From contig NC_082618.1 of assembly GCF_030936135.1 (NCBI RefSeq), positions 6,297,034-6,361,033 on the forward strand: DNA of 64,000 nt. The letters are read 5' to 3'. The stretch comes from Gavia stellata (lineage: Eukaryota > Chordata > Aves > Gaviiformes > Gaviidae). How positions within the stretch are numbered: the stretch's first letter is position 1; every line of letters begins with the position of its first letter. Shown one piece after another: positions 1-11,088 of this stretch. The notes beneath the pieces were generated by a model, which ran no database searches, was not told the origin of the DNA, and saw nothing but the letters and a program-made list of their open reading frames with translations. The position numbers were made by a program, and so were the translations under genes.

Positions 1-529
1 CAGAAGTGACAGCTTGTGCGAGGTTCCCTGTGCCGGGGGGGGGGGGCAGAGTATGGGCCAGCTCCGAGTCGGGGGGCATCGACCTGTTGGGGATTTTGAT
101 GCCCAGATGAAACATCTCCGCCTGGAAGGTCGCCACGTCCTGGCAAAGCGGTCAGTGAAAGCGGTGCAGGGCAGAGCACAGCGCCTGGCCCTGGGTTTGC
201 TGATGTGCCCGAGTTCTGCAGGGCAAGAGCCTCCCCAGTGAGCCCGACCCTCCTGTTGGCACCACGGGTGCTGCCAGGCCATGTCCCAAAGAGGAGCCGG
301 CACCGGCAGCCCCAGTGAGATGCTGGTGTCACCTCTTGGGGACATGCTGTGTGGCATTGCTGCTGGACCCAGGCTGGGGAGGGGGAAGCACTGTGGGAGG
401 TGCTGGGGGGCGGAGGCCGCCCTGCCCAGAGGGGAGCACGAACCCAGGGCATGGGGAGCGCAAGGGGCTCCCCGTGGGTCCCTTCTCCTCCGTCAGGGCT
501 CCAGCAGGGACCTCAGAGACACCCAAAAG
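1..529. other. Intergenic, GC-rich, no gene seen
   Basis: This stretch lies downstream of the chemokine gene. It is GC-rich with a run of 12 G at 35-46. The open frames here overlap each other on both strands, have no splice context and match nothing I know, so I treat them as GC-driven artefacts. Confidence 0.5.
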
Positions 530-826
530 GGTTGATTGCACAAACACTTTATTTAGGCAACAAAACTCCTGACTCTTTGTTAACAGGCATATTGATATAG
601 TTTAAATTATTTTTTGCTTTAAATTATCATTTGAATAGAGTTTAAATTATTTTTGTATTTTCTCTTTTCTTAGCAAAAATATTTAGTTTCTCTGAAATAA
701 GTTAAATAGAATAATTTTTCCCGTTGAAGCAGGCTGCAGTTCACGTAGTCTCTTGCGCGCCTGGGGCTGGAAGCCAAGCCCGCCGGGGGTAGTGCCGGGG
801 GCACCGCGGGTGGCAGCGGGGAAGGG
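530..826 (-). other. 3' UTR of the CC chemokine gene, AU-rich
   Basis: The stretch between the chemokine stop codon and a polyadenylation signal is strongly AT-rich, although the coding exons are GC-rich. On the transcript strand it holds four ATTTA pentamers (complement at 603-607, 620-624, 643-647 and 703-707). A short element around TTTAAATTATTTTTG occurs twice, near 601 and 641. AU-rich elements of this type are known to destabilise chemokine and cytokine mRNAs. Confidence 0.65.
548..553 (-). terminator. Polyadenylation signal AATAAA of the chemokine gene
   Basis: The plus strand reads TTTATT here, which is AATAAA on the minus strand, about 275 bases past the stop codon. Cleavage would be expected near 525-535. 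Confidence 0.6.
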
Positions 827-1587
827 TCAGTTCTTCAGGGTCTGGAAGTGCTTCAGATGCGCCTGCACCCAGGACGCCTCGGGGTCCGCGCACAGCTCCT
901 TCTTCTTCTTGGTGACCAGGCTGCCAGGAGAAAACCCGCGTTGGGGCGCTCGGCCGGGGCAGCGGGGTGCCTGCGCTGGGTACCGCCGGCAGTGCCCTGG
1001 GTGTCCCCGGCCGTGTCCCACTGCCCCCCGGCCACCCTCGGGGCACTACACCGCCCATGGCACCCCAAGCCCCCGGCAGCGGTGGGTACTCACATCACGC
1101 CCGGCTGGGTGCAGCTGCTGCTGGTGATGTAGGTGGAGGCGATGAGGCCCCGCGGGACGGGGCGCTGGTGGTAGCTGAAGCAGCAGGAGGTGGGGACACC
1201 GTCTGTGAGGGCAGAGAGACGGACAGACAGCCCTGGTGAGACCCCAGGCTACAGCAGAGGCTCTGGCCCCACCGGCTCTTGGGGTTCCCCATCTCCCACC
1301 CCCCTCCTTGCGTCTTGTTCCCTGGCGGTGGCCCCCCAGGAGACGCCTGGCCCCAAGCCTGAGTCCCAGCATTGGCAGCGGTCTCCTGCTCCCAGCCCTC
1401 CCCACAGCCACGAGGGTCCTTGCTGATGGGGATGGGGCTCTCCGGCGGCCCCGGAAGCTCCCGCGGAGCCATGGTACGCGCAGTCCCAGGAGCGGGCGGC
1501 GATGCCGGACTCACCGAGATGGGCCTTGGACGGGGAGCAGGTGGCCACGAGGAGGAGGGCGACCAGGGTGGCTGCGGGGACCTCCAT
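827..1587 (-). CDS. CC chemokine, MIP-1/CCL5-like, three exons
   Basis: Coding exons are 1587-1515, 1202-1094 and 920-827, all with GT/AG borders and matching phases, giving 91 residues plus a stop. Residues 1 to about 20 form a hydrophobic signal peptide (start MEVPAATLVALLLVA), so the product is secreted. The mature part has the CC pair at 31-32 (TSCCFSY) and the matching cysteines at 55 (SSSC) and 71 (KELC), with the spacing of the CCL3/CCL4/CCL5 group. The C-terminal helix follows (DPEASWVQAHLKHF). Four lysines at 65-68 occupy the place of the BBXB heparin-binding motif of CCL5. Such proteins attract leukocytes through CCR-type receptors. Exon number and lengths (73, 109 and 94 coding bases) fit the family. 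I cannot assign orthology to a named avian CCL, since these genes duplicate and convert often. Confidence 0.9.
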
Positions 1588-1684
1588 GGTGCTGCAGGGG
1601 CCGAGGGGTCTGCGAGCGGGGCTGGAGCTGGGGGGTTGCAGGCTCTCTTCTGCACGCTGCTCGGCCCCTGTGGCGATGCCCTCC

Positions 1685-1691
1685 TTTTATT
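1685..1691 (-). promoter_or_regulatory. TATA-like box of the chemokine gene
   Basis: The minus strand reads AATAAAAGGAG about 100 bases upstream of the start codon, which would put transcription start near 1655. Farther upstream, 1730-1760 holds a TGCGTCATA (CRE/AP-1-like) and a GGGGAAATTA (partial NF-kB-like) sequence. Both are plausible for an inducible chemokine but are not proven. Confidence 0.45.
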
Positions 1692-1699
1692 CCCCGGCC

Positions 1700-4600
1700 G
1701 CTGGGCGGGCGCAGGGTTTCAAGGAAAGAAAAGGAGTGCGTCATAGTGGGGAAATTATGTCAGGATCCTCCAGTTTTGCTGAGCTGGAGAAGGCAAGGAA
1801 ACGGCAGCAGAGGAAGTGCCGGCCACGGGGCTGCGACTTTCAGATTCCATCTGGGTGCCCGGCAGGGACCGGCCGCAGCCCAAACCCCCACGACACCGAC
1901 CCTGCCACTGCTGCCAGGACCCCACCGGCCAGAAGCCAGGCTGGGGCACGAAGCTCCATGGCCGGAGCCCTGATGGCAAGCCCGAGCAGGCAGCCGTGAA
2001 GCAACACCAGCAAGCTCCGGGCAGGGATTTGCTTTGCAACAGCCCCAGCAGCATCCCTGTGTCGGGGGGCTGCGGAGCTGCTCTGCGGACGGACAGCCCA
2101 GCCCAGCTCAGGTGCCATGGCACGGACACCCTCAGCCACTGCCGCTATTGCTGGCAGAAAACCACTGCCAGGAGTCAAATCCCAACTTATCCCCAGTTTT
2201 GCCACAAATACCACTTCTCACCCTGCTCCACCGGTCACAGCAGGGATACAGAGTTAGCTCTGTAACGTTGCATTGCACATACATTCATCTCCACTTATAG
2301 CACTGATTCTTGGTTGGACATGTAGGAAATGAAAGACCATGTAGGAGCAAGGTTGTGTTGAGCTAGAAGTCACTGGGGGTCTCACATTTCTCCCTTTTTG
2401 CTGGTAATACGGTCAAAAGCAGTATTCTTATGCTGCAAAGGTTGCAGAGACATGGAGGACTGTATGGTCTGTAGGGACTGGACTCTTGCCCTGCTCCAGG
2501 GCTGGAGCCGTGGGCTCAAGCTGCAGCCTAAACTGCCACCGTCCCCTTCCCCAGGGTGAACAGAGGATTTACACCTCTCTAAGGTTTCTAGTCTTGGCTG
2601 CAGTCTGCAGGCTCTTGACAGTCAAGTTGTTGCAATTACTGCTTGCCCACTTCTTCCCAAGCAGGATAATTTTATCCAATTTAAGCTCTCTACTGGCTTA
2701 GCCCCAAAAAAGCAAATACTTCTGTGTCAGGAGATAGAGCATTAAGAGTAGTAGCTGGAGGGAGGAGAGGATTCTGCTGGTGCCCACTGAGATCAGCTCA
2801 TTGCAGCCTTGCAGATGAAACTTCGAGGAGATCGTAGCATGACTGAAAAGGGTCAGCATTTGCAATCCCGGAGGGTAATTCCCAAACGCCCCCGCCAGCG
2901 CACACCCAGAAAGAAAGAGCTGCCAAACTTGCTACTTCCTCCTATTTTTTTTGTTCTTTTTCCGGCCTTGCCCTGATGCTGCCCCGTGGTGCCACAAAAA
3001 GTTTGCGGACCAGCTCCAAGCTACCAAGCAAACCGCCAGCCTCCCACCGCCTGCCTCCTGACCCTTGCTCGGGCATGACTAATTCCTGCCACCCTGATTC
3101 AGGGGAAAAGCCTAACTCACCGAGACACGGAGCAATGGCTGTGCCCATCCTCCCCACCTCATGGCAGGGGCGATGCTCCCCGTTCACACGCAGGGATAAA
3201 CCTCACAGCGGCTGCAATGGCCTTTTGCCCAGAAAACCTTCCCGTGCCAACAGGTCCCTGTCTGATGGATGCATCCCTCCCAGCTAGCACTTGTTTGGGA
3301 GGAGGTCTAGGATTAGGAGAAAAGGTTGCGATTGTTTCTTTTAGAAAGATAGGACAGAGGTGAGAATGGGTGTAAATCATCTCACTGGAGACCTTCAGGA
3401 GTGCTGATCTGGCCTCCGGGAGGGGGTATGAAGAGAAACCACCTCTCCAGCTCCCTTCTCCAACTGCCTGTGTTTCAGCTGTTTCTGTTTAAGCCGCTCT
3501 ATGCCAGGGCCTACAAACAAATAAATCCTTTGCAATGAATGGTGTCCAGGGTCTTCATCTGGGGCATTGGAGAAGGGCTTGGAACAGAGGTACCTGCTGT
3601 AAATGCTCCTGCTTGTCAGATGTCACTGGATACCCAAAAGCAGAAGGAAAAGGCCCAATTCCTCAGAAGATGGAAGATCTGCACAAGTTCTTCTGTTAAT
3701 GCCGCTGCAGAGTCACTAAGAGGTTTCTCTTAACCTCAAAGCGTCCTCTGTGTGCAGAGGAATCCCAAGTTCTGCCGTCAGCCAGCAGAAACCTTTTGTG
3801 TTTTTATGAACCTCTCTGCCTGTAAACCCCAACATCTCCCACAAAGATCTGCCCCAAACCTCTGCCCTCCAACCACCGCATTCCGGCATCTCTCCTGCCC
3901 TCGCCAGAGACAGCTTCGCTTTGTTTAACAAGGAGAAGCGTGAAGGAGGACATCAGCATGCAACAGGCTGTTATAATGAAGGCAACCAGCAATTGCTCTC
4001 TGAAACAACTGTAGGAACAAGATGCTGAGCTACCCGAACCCCAGGGTGGGATACTTCTGGGGAGAGCAGCCCCAAGCCAGGATTGAGGTGGGCTTGGGCA
4101 GTAGAACCGCACCACGGGGCCCACAGTCAGGGATGAGCAATGGCAGTAGGCAACACCGGCTTGGTAGGAGCCCCTTTGCCTGCCCAAGCAGAGAGAAAAG
4201 GGTAAGGGAGTAGCAACCAGAAAGAAGAAATGCCAGGATGGCGGTAAGGAATATCCCACACCCAGCAAATATTAGAAACTGAGATCATCGCAATGACAAG
4301 TAGAAGCATGATGATCTGTGGGCATTGGCTTTAGCAGTAACCAGGGGAAAGCTTGTCATCCAGTAGGAACCACAGAAAATCTCACACTTGCAAAGATTAT
4401 TTCTGATGGAAATGGCGAAAATATTTCCTCTTTGCTGCAGAAGTGGTTGGCCAAGCTTTCAGTTCTCCATTTAGATGAGAGCCGGATGGGACTTCTTACT
4501 GCATGCTGATGAAATACTTTCCATTCTAACTGGAATCGAGGATATTTCAACGAATAGCACAAAATTGCAGCTCAGCGTAAGTAAATAGTTTGTGTTTAAC

Positions 4601-6570
4601 TGTGTTTAAGGAATTAAATATAAGGAACTGATGTAAAGGGAGAGTGAAGAAATTACTTATGGTTTTATTTCTCCTTCCATGGAAGACCTCTGTAAGCAGA
4701 CAACTTTCTAATCCAGCAGAGAAACACAAGAGAAATTTAAGGGGAGGGCAGGAGGGGAGGAAACACAGGAGACCAGAAAACCCAGCTTTACGAATACAAT
4801 TTTGAAAAACAAAAAAAAAGTAAAAGCCCATTAGTTAGGAAGGGGAGCAAGTAGCCAAAGATGCCATCTCTTTTTGGCTTGTCTTTGCATAAACCAAACA
4901 AGAGGTTATGGTCAAGTACTCAACACAATCAAAATTTAGTGCGCACAGGTGAGAAAAGGAAAAGGAGAACAAATAAGTAAGGAAGAGGTAGATAAGACAC
5001 ATGTAGTCAAACAAAAAGGGCCCAAAGATTCCCCTAACTTCCTCTGGAGCCAGGCTGTGGCCATCTCTGAATCACTGGTGATTAGCAGGACAAACTCACA
5101 TGGAGTGGGAGAGGTACCAGAAAGCCAGTGATGAGCAAACATGACACTAGTCTTGCATTATCAGATGCTTTTGGCACTGCCTTGCATGTGTCTTTTTAAG
5201 AAAACAAGGGAATTAAAGTCTAAAAACCACATTACCCCCAGGGCTGTGCGCACGGTTAAAGGAGCAGAGGGACCATCCTTACTGACCTGATGGCAGGCAG
5301 CTGGCAAGGCAGAGGGGGACAAGTCGAGGCACGGTGACATGTGAAGACCTGCGCTGAGAGAGCAGCCAGGAACAGCAGGGACAGTGTGGGGTCAGAGCAG
5401 ACCCCCAGATATGCTCTGTTCCGGTGTGACAGCTGCTGGTGAGGACCTTGCCCCTTAGGGCCTCCCATTGCAAGAAATAAGCAATAAGAGAAGAGCAAGA
5501 AAAGAGCAGCAAGAAAGTCCCCTGTCCAGACAGGGCTGCCAGACAATGTCATGGAATTCATTTAGACTAGAAGAGAAGACGAGGGATAATCTCAGTCATT
5601 GTAAGAGGACAGCATCGCTTCTGGTACCCAACCCTGATAAGGAAACTGAGACACAACTGCCTCAGTCTGCGGCCAACTTTAAGACAACCTCCCCAGCTCT
5701 GCCGAGAGTTTACCCCGAGGACAAATCCCTGCTCGCTGGCAGAAGCAAGCTGTATTTTTGACCCTGAGCCAGGGCAGAGGGATGCTCTCAGCACCTCTTT
5801 CCAGGAGAGGCTGTCAGACAGGCGGGGCTCTGCTTTGCAGCGCTAAAGGGATCACAGCAGCCCTTCTGCCTTCACCATGCACAGAAGAAAGACAGAAGGA
5901 AACCACAAGCATGAAAGAAATTAAAGAAACTGCCAACACCACAATCCCATGCAAGGGCAGAGAAAACCACATGGCATTACGCAACATCCATCTGGGAAGT
6001 GACACTCATCATTGATAAAAATTATGCAAAAGGGTCCCGTGGCTGGAGGTTGCAAGGAAAACACAGATCAGCCATCAGTCTCACCCTGCAGTGAGCTATC
6101 ACTGACCCTTGCTTATATTGTTTTATGAGGGTAATTCAGCATTCAGAACGGAATTCCTAAACCGGTCCCCACTGATACCTTTTCAATTCAAATCCCTGAA
6201 TTCCTCCTCAGAGGATCCTGTGCTGTGCCCTGCACAAAGACCCCCAAACCAGGACAGGGTTTTTTCTATGGTCCTGGATCAAAAATAGACCTCTTCTCCC
6301 CCCAGCTTAAGTGACTTCTACACTAGACTGAAAGGAAAGAGAGTGGCAAGAGCAAAAATAATCTCTCCCCAGGCAGGAGGCTGCAGCACACCCGTGTGCA
6401 CGCATTAAAGAAAAATACAAGGGGATTAGTGCGGTCTAACAAAAGGAGGTAACTTGACGCTGCAGGCACATGTGCCTGACAACCTCCAGCCACCCAGCAC
6501 AGCTCTGCCAACCCACGGGGGCACTCAGAGCTGGTTACCCTCAGCTCTATGTCCACAAGCTTAGATTGGG
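1700..6570. other. Intergenic, no gene recognised
   Basis: About 4.9 kb between the chemokine promoter and a retroviral fragment. Open frames are short (up to about 150 codons, in the GC-rich first part) and lie in overlapping frames with no family resemblance. A frame at 5256-5561 on the minus strand contains a signal-peptide-like hydrophobic run but no supporting exon structure. I see no RNA gene or clear repeat here. Confidence 0.4.
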
Positions 6571-6579
6571 CTTTAGACT

Positions 6580-7375
6580 GGGCCCTGGCCAGTATCTACC
6601 CTCACCTTGTCCTTCAGCAGTTTCTGCAACTTGTCGCGTAGGTCTCCACACAGCAGCTTTCCACCTTCGATGTTTTCCCACAATATGACAGGATCCATCT
6701 GTAAACAGGGCATACTGCTTCTCAGCCACTGATAATTTATTATACAGAGGGGCTTCTTCAGCACAAGTCACCTCCTCTGGCGACACTCCGAAGTTTTGGC
6801 CCTCTGGCCAGTCCATGATCACTTCCAGAATTCCCGGGCGGTCGGGGTTTCCCATCCGAGCTCGTTGCATTACCAGTGCGACCCACTTACTCCATGTAGC
6901 ATCAGTTGTGTGATGTGTAGAGGGGACCCTCCTTTTGACCACCCAGCCCAACACAGGCAACTGAGGGGCCAAAAGAAGCTGTGCTTCAGTACCAAACTTC
7001 CAAAGCAGCTCAGCTTCCTTCATATGCTGCTAATATTTCTTTTTCAGTTGGAGTGTAACGGGCTTCAGATCCCCTATATCCCCGGCTCCAAAACCCTCGA
7101 GGTCGACCTCGAGTCTCTCCAGGTGCTTTCTGCCAGAGGCTCCAGGTGGGGCCGTTATCCCCGGCTGAGGTGTAAAGCACATTTTTCACATCTTGTCCTG
7201 CCCAGACTGGCCCAAGCACTACTGCACGGACTATCTCCTGTTTAATTTGTCCAAAGGCTTGCTGCTGCTCAGGACCCCATTCAAAGTCATTCTTCTTCCA
7301 GGTCACTCAATAGAGAGGGCTTACGATCAGACTATAACCTGGAATATGTTTTATTCCACCCAGAGATGGCTGCAG
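6580..7375 (-). mobile_element. Broken endogenous retrovirus pol fragment (end of RT, connection, start of RNase H)
   Basis: Read on the minus strand from about 7375 to 6580, the translation resembles the end of a retroviral reverse transcriptase, the connection region and the first part of RNase H. Recognisable parts are the region around PEQQQAFGQIKQEI, the TPTEKEILAAYE block, and the RNase H start FTDGS, which holds the first catalytic Asp. The copy is dead. There is an in-frame stop at about 7307-7309, a frameshift between about 7010 and 7023, and the match ends before the other RNase H catalytic residues. I see no integrase, env, gag or LTR beside it. It looks like an old gammaretrovirus-like ERV remnant of a kind common in birds. 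Confidence 0.8.
7096..7113. repeat. 18-base perfect palindrome
   Basis: The sequence CTCGAGGTCGACCTCGAG is its own reverse complement over 18 bases. It lies inside the retroviral pol remnant, where it codes for part of an Arg/Gly-rich turn on the minus strand. Confidence 0.9.
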
Positions 7376-8165
7376 CCTCAGCTTCTCTCACCCTCTCCCA
7401 GACTCCCCATATTGACTCCAGGTCCCCAGCCTCAAACACCCCTTGCTCCTTAAGGCAAGCACATACATTTCTTCAAACAAAACCAGGGAAGAGAAACGCT
7501 GTGTGAGCAGAGCAAGCATTTACTCTGCTTCACCTAAATGTAAATACATCCCTCTGTACGTAGCAGGATTCAGAGCACAAGGCACAGTGAAACACCCAGG
7601 TTAGAAGCTCACTCACCGGCCCACTGGCACCTTCTTGACGCACTGGAAACCCAGGTTCACTCTGCCCCAGCCCCCCCAAACAGAACCTGCAGCCTTCCCC
7701 TCTGCTCTCAAGCAATACCTACCCCACACACCCCTGGCCCCCATCCTGCTATTTGTCTCCTGTGCCTCATGACTTGCACCCGCAGCCCTGCTCCACGCCT
7801 GTGCTCAAGTGGAGGAACACCCTGGGGCTAATTCGCACTAGGGCTGGTTTTGGTTTTGCAAGGGGACAGGGGCTCTGGTCTCCCAGATGTACTGACCCAC
7901 AGCTCTTCCATGCAGTTTGGCAGAGCTAGGGGCTCCCAGCTACTGCCTCTGCAGAGATATGCGCCTGCCCACATGAATACATGGTTGGGACTTTAAAAAG
8001 AAGTTGTCTGACTGCAAGAAGTGATTTCAGTTTTGAGTTTGCAGACACCAACTATCATTGCCTCCTGCACCCAGACGGCAGATTGCATAAGCCCCATTTC
8101 CATGAAAACAGGCTAAAAATAAAAAATTACCTAAACTTATATAGCTGGGGTTATCTCATAGCAAT
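7376..8165. other. Intergenic, no gene recognised
   Basis: Nothing coding is supported. The retroviral similarity does not continue upstream of about 7375, so this is probably flanking DNA or a part decayed beyond recognition. Confidence 0.4.
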
Positions 8166-8169
8166 TGCT

Positions 8170-8640
8170 TCTGTCTTTCTTCTCCACTTTTTGCCCTTGA
8201 TGAGACCTTCTGGCAGAGAGTTTCACATGTTAATTATGCCTTGTGTCAAAGTATTTCTCTCTAGTGCACGGTTTCTCTCTTTAAATGGCCTGAACCACAT
8301 AGATGTCCCTTTCTTCTTCTGCGTGAAAGGGTAAATAATCAATACTGAATGTTTATTTTTAAGCTCCCTTCATCTATTTGCCCCACTCTTTTAAATCTTT
8401 CATCTCCAAGTCACTAAATGCTTTCATCACCTGGCTCAAAGTCTTCTGTGTCAGCTTTATCCACCTCTGAGTCAAAATGATCAGAGCTGAATGTGGCATT
8501 CGGAGATCATCCTGCTGGTTTCTACATCAACATTATGGCATTTGGAGAATTAGTTTCTGTCCCATCCTTCACGCACTCCAATATTCTGCTTAATCCTTGG
8601 ACTTGCAGCACCAAAGATCAACTCTAGAAAATAAGGCAAT
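8170..8640 (-). repeat. Ancient LINE relic, probably CR1/L3-type, minus strand
   Basis: The plus strand resembles the reverse complement of the 3' part of old CR1-type LINEs. The segment around TTCTGGCAGAGAGTTTCACA, the following TTGTGTCAAAGTATTTCTC and the GTGAAAGGGTAAATAATC block occur in the order seen in such elements. A looser match runs on through the GGCATTCGGAGATCA and ATTATGGCATTTGG stretch. Divergence is heavy and no open frame survives. The family is recognised by eye only. Confidence 0.5.
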
Positions 8641-9084
8641 GTTAAGTCTCATTTTCTAAAGAAAATGGCATTTAGGAGACCTGAATGTCATTGAAGAGGA
8701 ATGGAACAGAGGTTTCTAAGTCACATGGGCTAAATACTCAGGACCCAAATATCTTTAAAATCTGGCCATAAACTCAAAAACATTACCACAGGCCTTTTTC
8801 TCCCCCAAGTAGCTGTAGTTCATTTGACCTTAGAAACAGAAATTAGTATTTCAAATGCTTCCTGAGTGAATGTCATCTGCTAGCATGTTGCTTCATCAAC
8901 TAACTCTGTTAAACCCATCTTCTCCAACCCTGATTAATATAAATAATCTTGTATTTTGCAGACACATGCCTCGCACTGAACTCCCCTCTCCAGATCCTCA
9001 GGCATGGCACCAGATACAACATATTCGCAGTACATCACACAGGGTTGGTCCTGACGCACACCAACGCTAACCTAATAGCTTCCT
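8641..9084. other. Intergenic, no gene recognised
   Basis: No recognised gene or repeat. It may be decayed LINE sequence between the two relics on either side. Confidence 0.35.
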
Positions 9085-9500
9085 TTTATAAGTTCACAGA
9101 TATCTGTGACGAAGGAAATGCAGTAGATCTCACTCGTCTGGGCTTCAGTAAGACATTTGAAATGGTGCCACATAGTAAATTATTAGCTAAGCCAGAGAAG
9201 ATGTGACTGGCATATGAAATGTAAAGTGGGTAAAGAGCCGCCTGAAAGGGACATGGTAATTGCTTCAGCTGAAAGGGGATGTGTTAGACTGAAGGGGGTT
9301 TACCAGTACAGTTCCTTGAGTTTCTGCCTCAAAAATTATTCTGCTTAACATTTGCATTAATGATCTTGGCACAAAAAGCAGGAGAATGCAAAGGAAATTT
9401 GCTGATGAGGCAAAATGAGATGCTATCATCAATCTAGAAGAAGCCAGGCTATCGCACAGAAAGATGATAATGACCTTGAGGACTGGAGTAATGGAGAAGG
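9085..9500 (+). mobile_element. Decayed LINE reverse-transcriptase relic, CR1-type, plus strand
   Basis: A translated stretch near 9110-9200 reads CDEGNAVDLTRLGFSKTFEM, which resembles the conserved block of CR1-type LINE reverse transcriptases where a short run ending in DFSKAFD is expected. At 9300-9420 the DNA resembles the following block, where FNIFINDL and FADD are expected (TTTGCATTAATGATCTTGG, then AAATTTGCTGATGAGG). Stops and frameshifts break it. It lies opposite in direction to the relic at 8.17-8.64 kb. Confidence 0.6.
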
Positions 9501-10470
9501 GATTTGATTCAGCAGTGCAGACTGTACGGTCATGCTGTTGGGGACAAGGGATAACAGTAGCAGCCGTTCCAGTTTGGAAATGTCTGGGGCAGGGAAAGAC
9601 CCATGCTACAAATCGCAAGACTGTGACAAGACCCTGGTGTTAACGACACGAGAAGAATCAAATGCAAAGAGCTTGGGTTGAGGGGTTAGGAAAATGAGGG
9701 ACTGAGCTGCGTGAATGCATCGGAGTCAACACCAGGGGTGGAAAAGAGGTGTAGTGGACACTGCTGGTGTAGACACATGGCTGGAAAGTGGCTGGGAATA
9801 CAAAGAGATGGGAAATTAGATTTCCACATGAAAGTAGTAAGTTTCTCACGCGGGTTTCAGACCCAAGTGGGGCAGATAAAAACCAACCACCGCTCAAACG
9901 GGTATCAGTCCTACTGTGCAACCAGCATGCTTGAGAAGCTGGCCAGATTAGAGGTGTGATCTTGCTTCTGAATTTGAACTGGTTTGCCTTTACAAGGGCC
10001 TATTCACAGAAGCGTTTTAAAGTCCTATTTTAAAAGCTGTCACTAACCACCATATTGTTTTGGAATCAAATGTTCTACAAGGTTGTACAAACACCGTCAG
10101 CCCGGGCGGATGGCAGCTGCCTGCTCTCTTATTCCCAGGACAAATGCTAGATTCACTTGTTCCCCTCCAGGCCTGGAGGTGGTTTCAGTGGTTGTGGGTT
10201 TTTGGTATGTGATTAACTGCTTCACGCTGAAACCCCTCTGGCCTGCGCAGCTCAACCATTCAGTCTGGAATCACTGAATAATAGCACTTCTTACAAATTT
10301 CCTCCAGAGCATCCCTGTTGGACACTCCCATCTCTAACAGCTCCTCTTTCCCTGCCCTGGAAGAGCAGGGCTGAGACAGACTCTCATAGTGCGGACACCC
10401 CCGTCTCCTACACTGACTACTCGCTGCTTCTGCTCCCCAGGAATGAATTCAGTTTTGCGGTTGCAACCTT
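9501..10470. other. Intergenic, no gene recognised
   Basis: No family resemblance is seen in either strand. The first part may be the end of the LINE relic. Confidence 0.35.
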
Positions 10471-11088
10471 TTACTCCTCACAGTCCCTGTATTTACCTTT
10501 CCCACCCCGCTGTCCTTCCTGCCTCATCCCCAGGAACACGGTCACCTTCACCACAACACCTAAGCACATCAAATCTCCTTTGGGATCATCAGGGGTTTCT
10601 ATTCCTCTCTCTTTGGTTTCCTCTGCATACTTGGCTCTGATCATCTCCTGCAAGTCCCTCAGAGCTTCCTGGGCTGCCTCTCTTGCTGAGTCAAAAGATT
10701 TTTATAACGTTATTTTAAATTTTCAGGCTTTTTCTATTGACTTCCTCTTTCTCTGGAACCTCCCTTTCGAAATTACCGGCACAAGACTATTTTCTGGGGT
10801 CAGCTTGTATGCCTTTCCCCTTGCTCCTTTCAACCACAAGACATGGGACTGAATCACACTGTAGGCAGGATTATTTAATGGTCCCTCCCGGTCTCTCACT
10901 TCTATCGCCCCCCCCCAGTCTGTGAACCCCAACACCCACAGCATCCCCCCACTCCCATGGCCCAGCCACAAAGCTGTCTCTTTGGACAGTCTCTTCCACT
11001 TTTCAGCTGAAGGGGACTGATTTTTCCTTCTGTGAATTCCCCAGTGAGAGCACAGAGATTTATGGCCCGGCAGGTAACAAGCTGTCAC
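10471..11088 (-). pseudogene. Unrecognised broken coding-like stretch
   Basis: Two minus-strand frames follow each other. The first (11088-10723) has no stop for about 120 codons and ends in a basic segment (KGRFQRKRKSIEKA). After a stop and about 40 bases, a second open frame begins near 10690. It has a charged, helix-like composition (AREAAQEALRDLQEMIRAKY) and runs to a stop at 10471. The amino-acid make-up looks more protein-like than its surroundings. I do not recognise it: it could be a piece of retroviral gag, an old retrogene or chance. No start, promoter or splice structure is clear. Confidence 0.25.

Noticed and set aside
1236-1999. Plus-strand frames up to 245 codons opposite the chemokine gene
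   Set aside because: They are antisense to real exons and the promoter in GC-rich DNA, with no family resemblance.
5256-5561. Minus-strand frame with a signal-peptide-like hydrophobic segment, considered as a second chemokine exon
   Set aside because: No CC motif, no matching downstream exons and no promoter signal were found.
7096-7113. Idea that the palindrome marks a cloning polylinker or vector contamination
   Set aside because: Flanking sequence on both sides continues the retroviral reading frame without interruption, so the palindrome belongs to the element.
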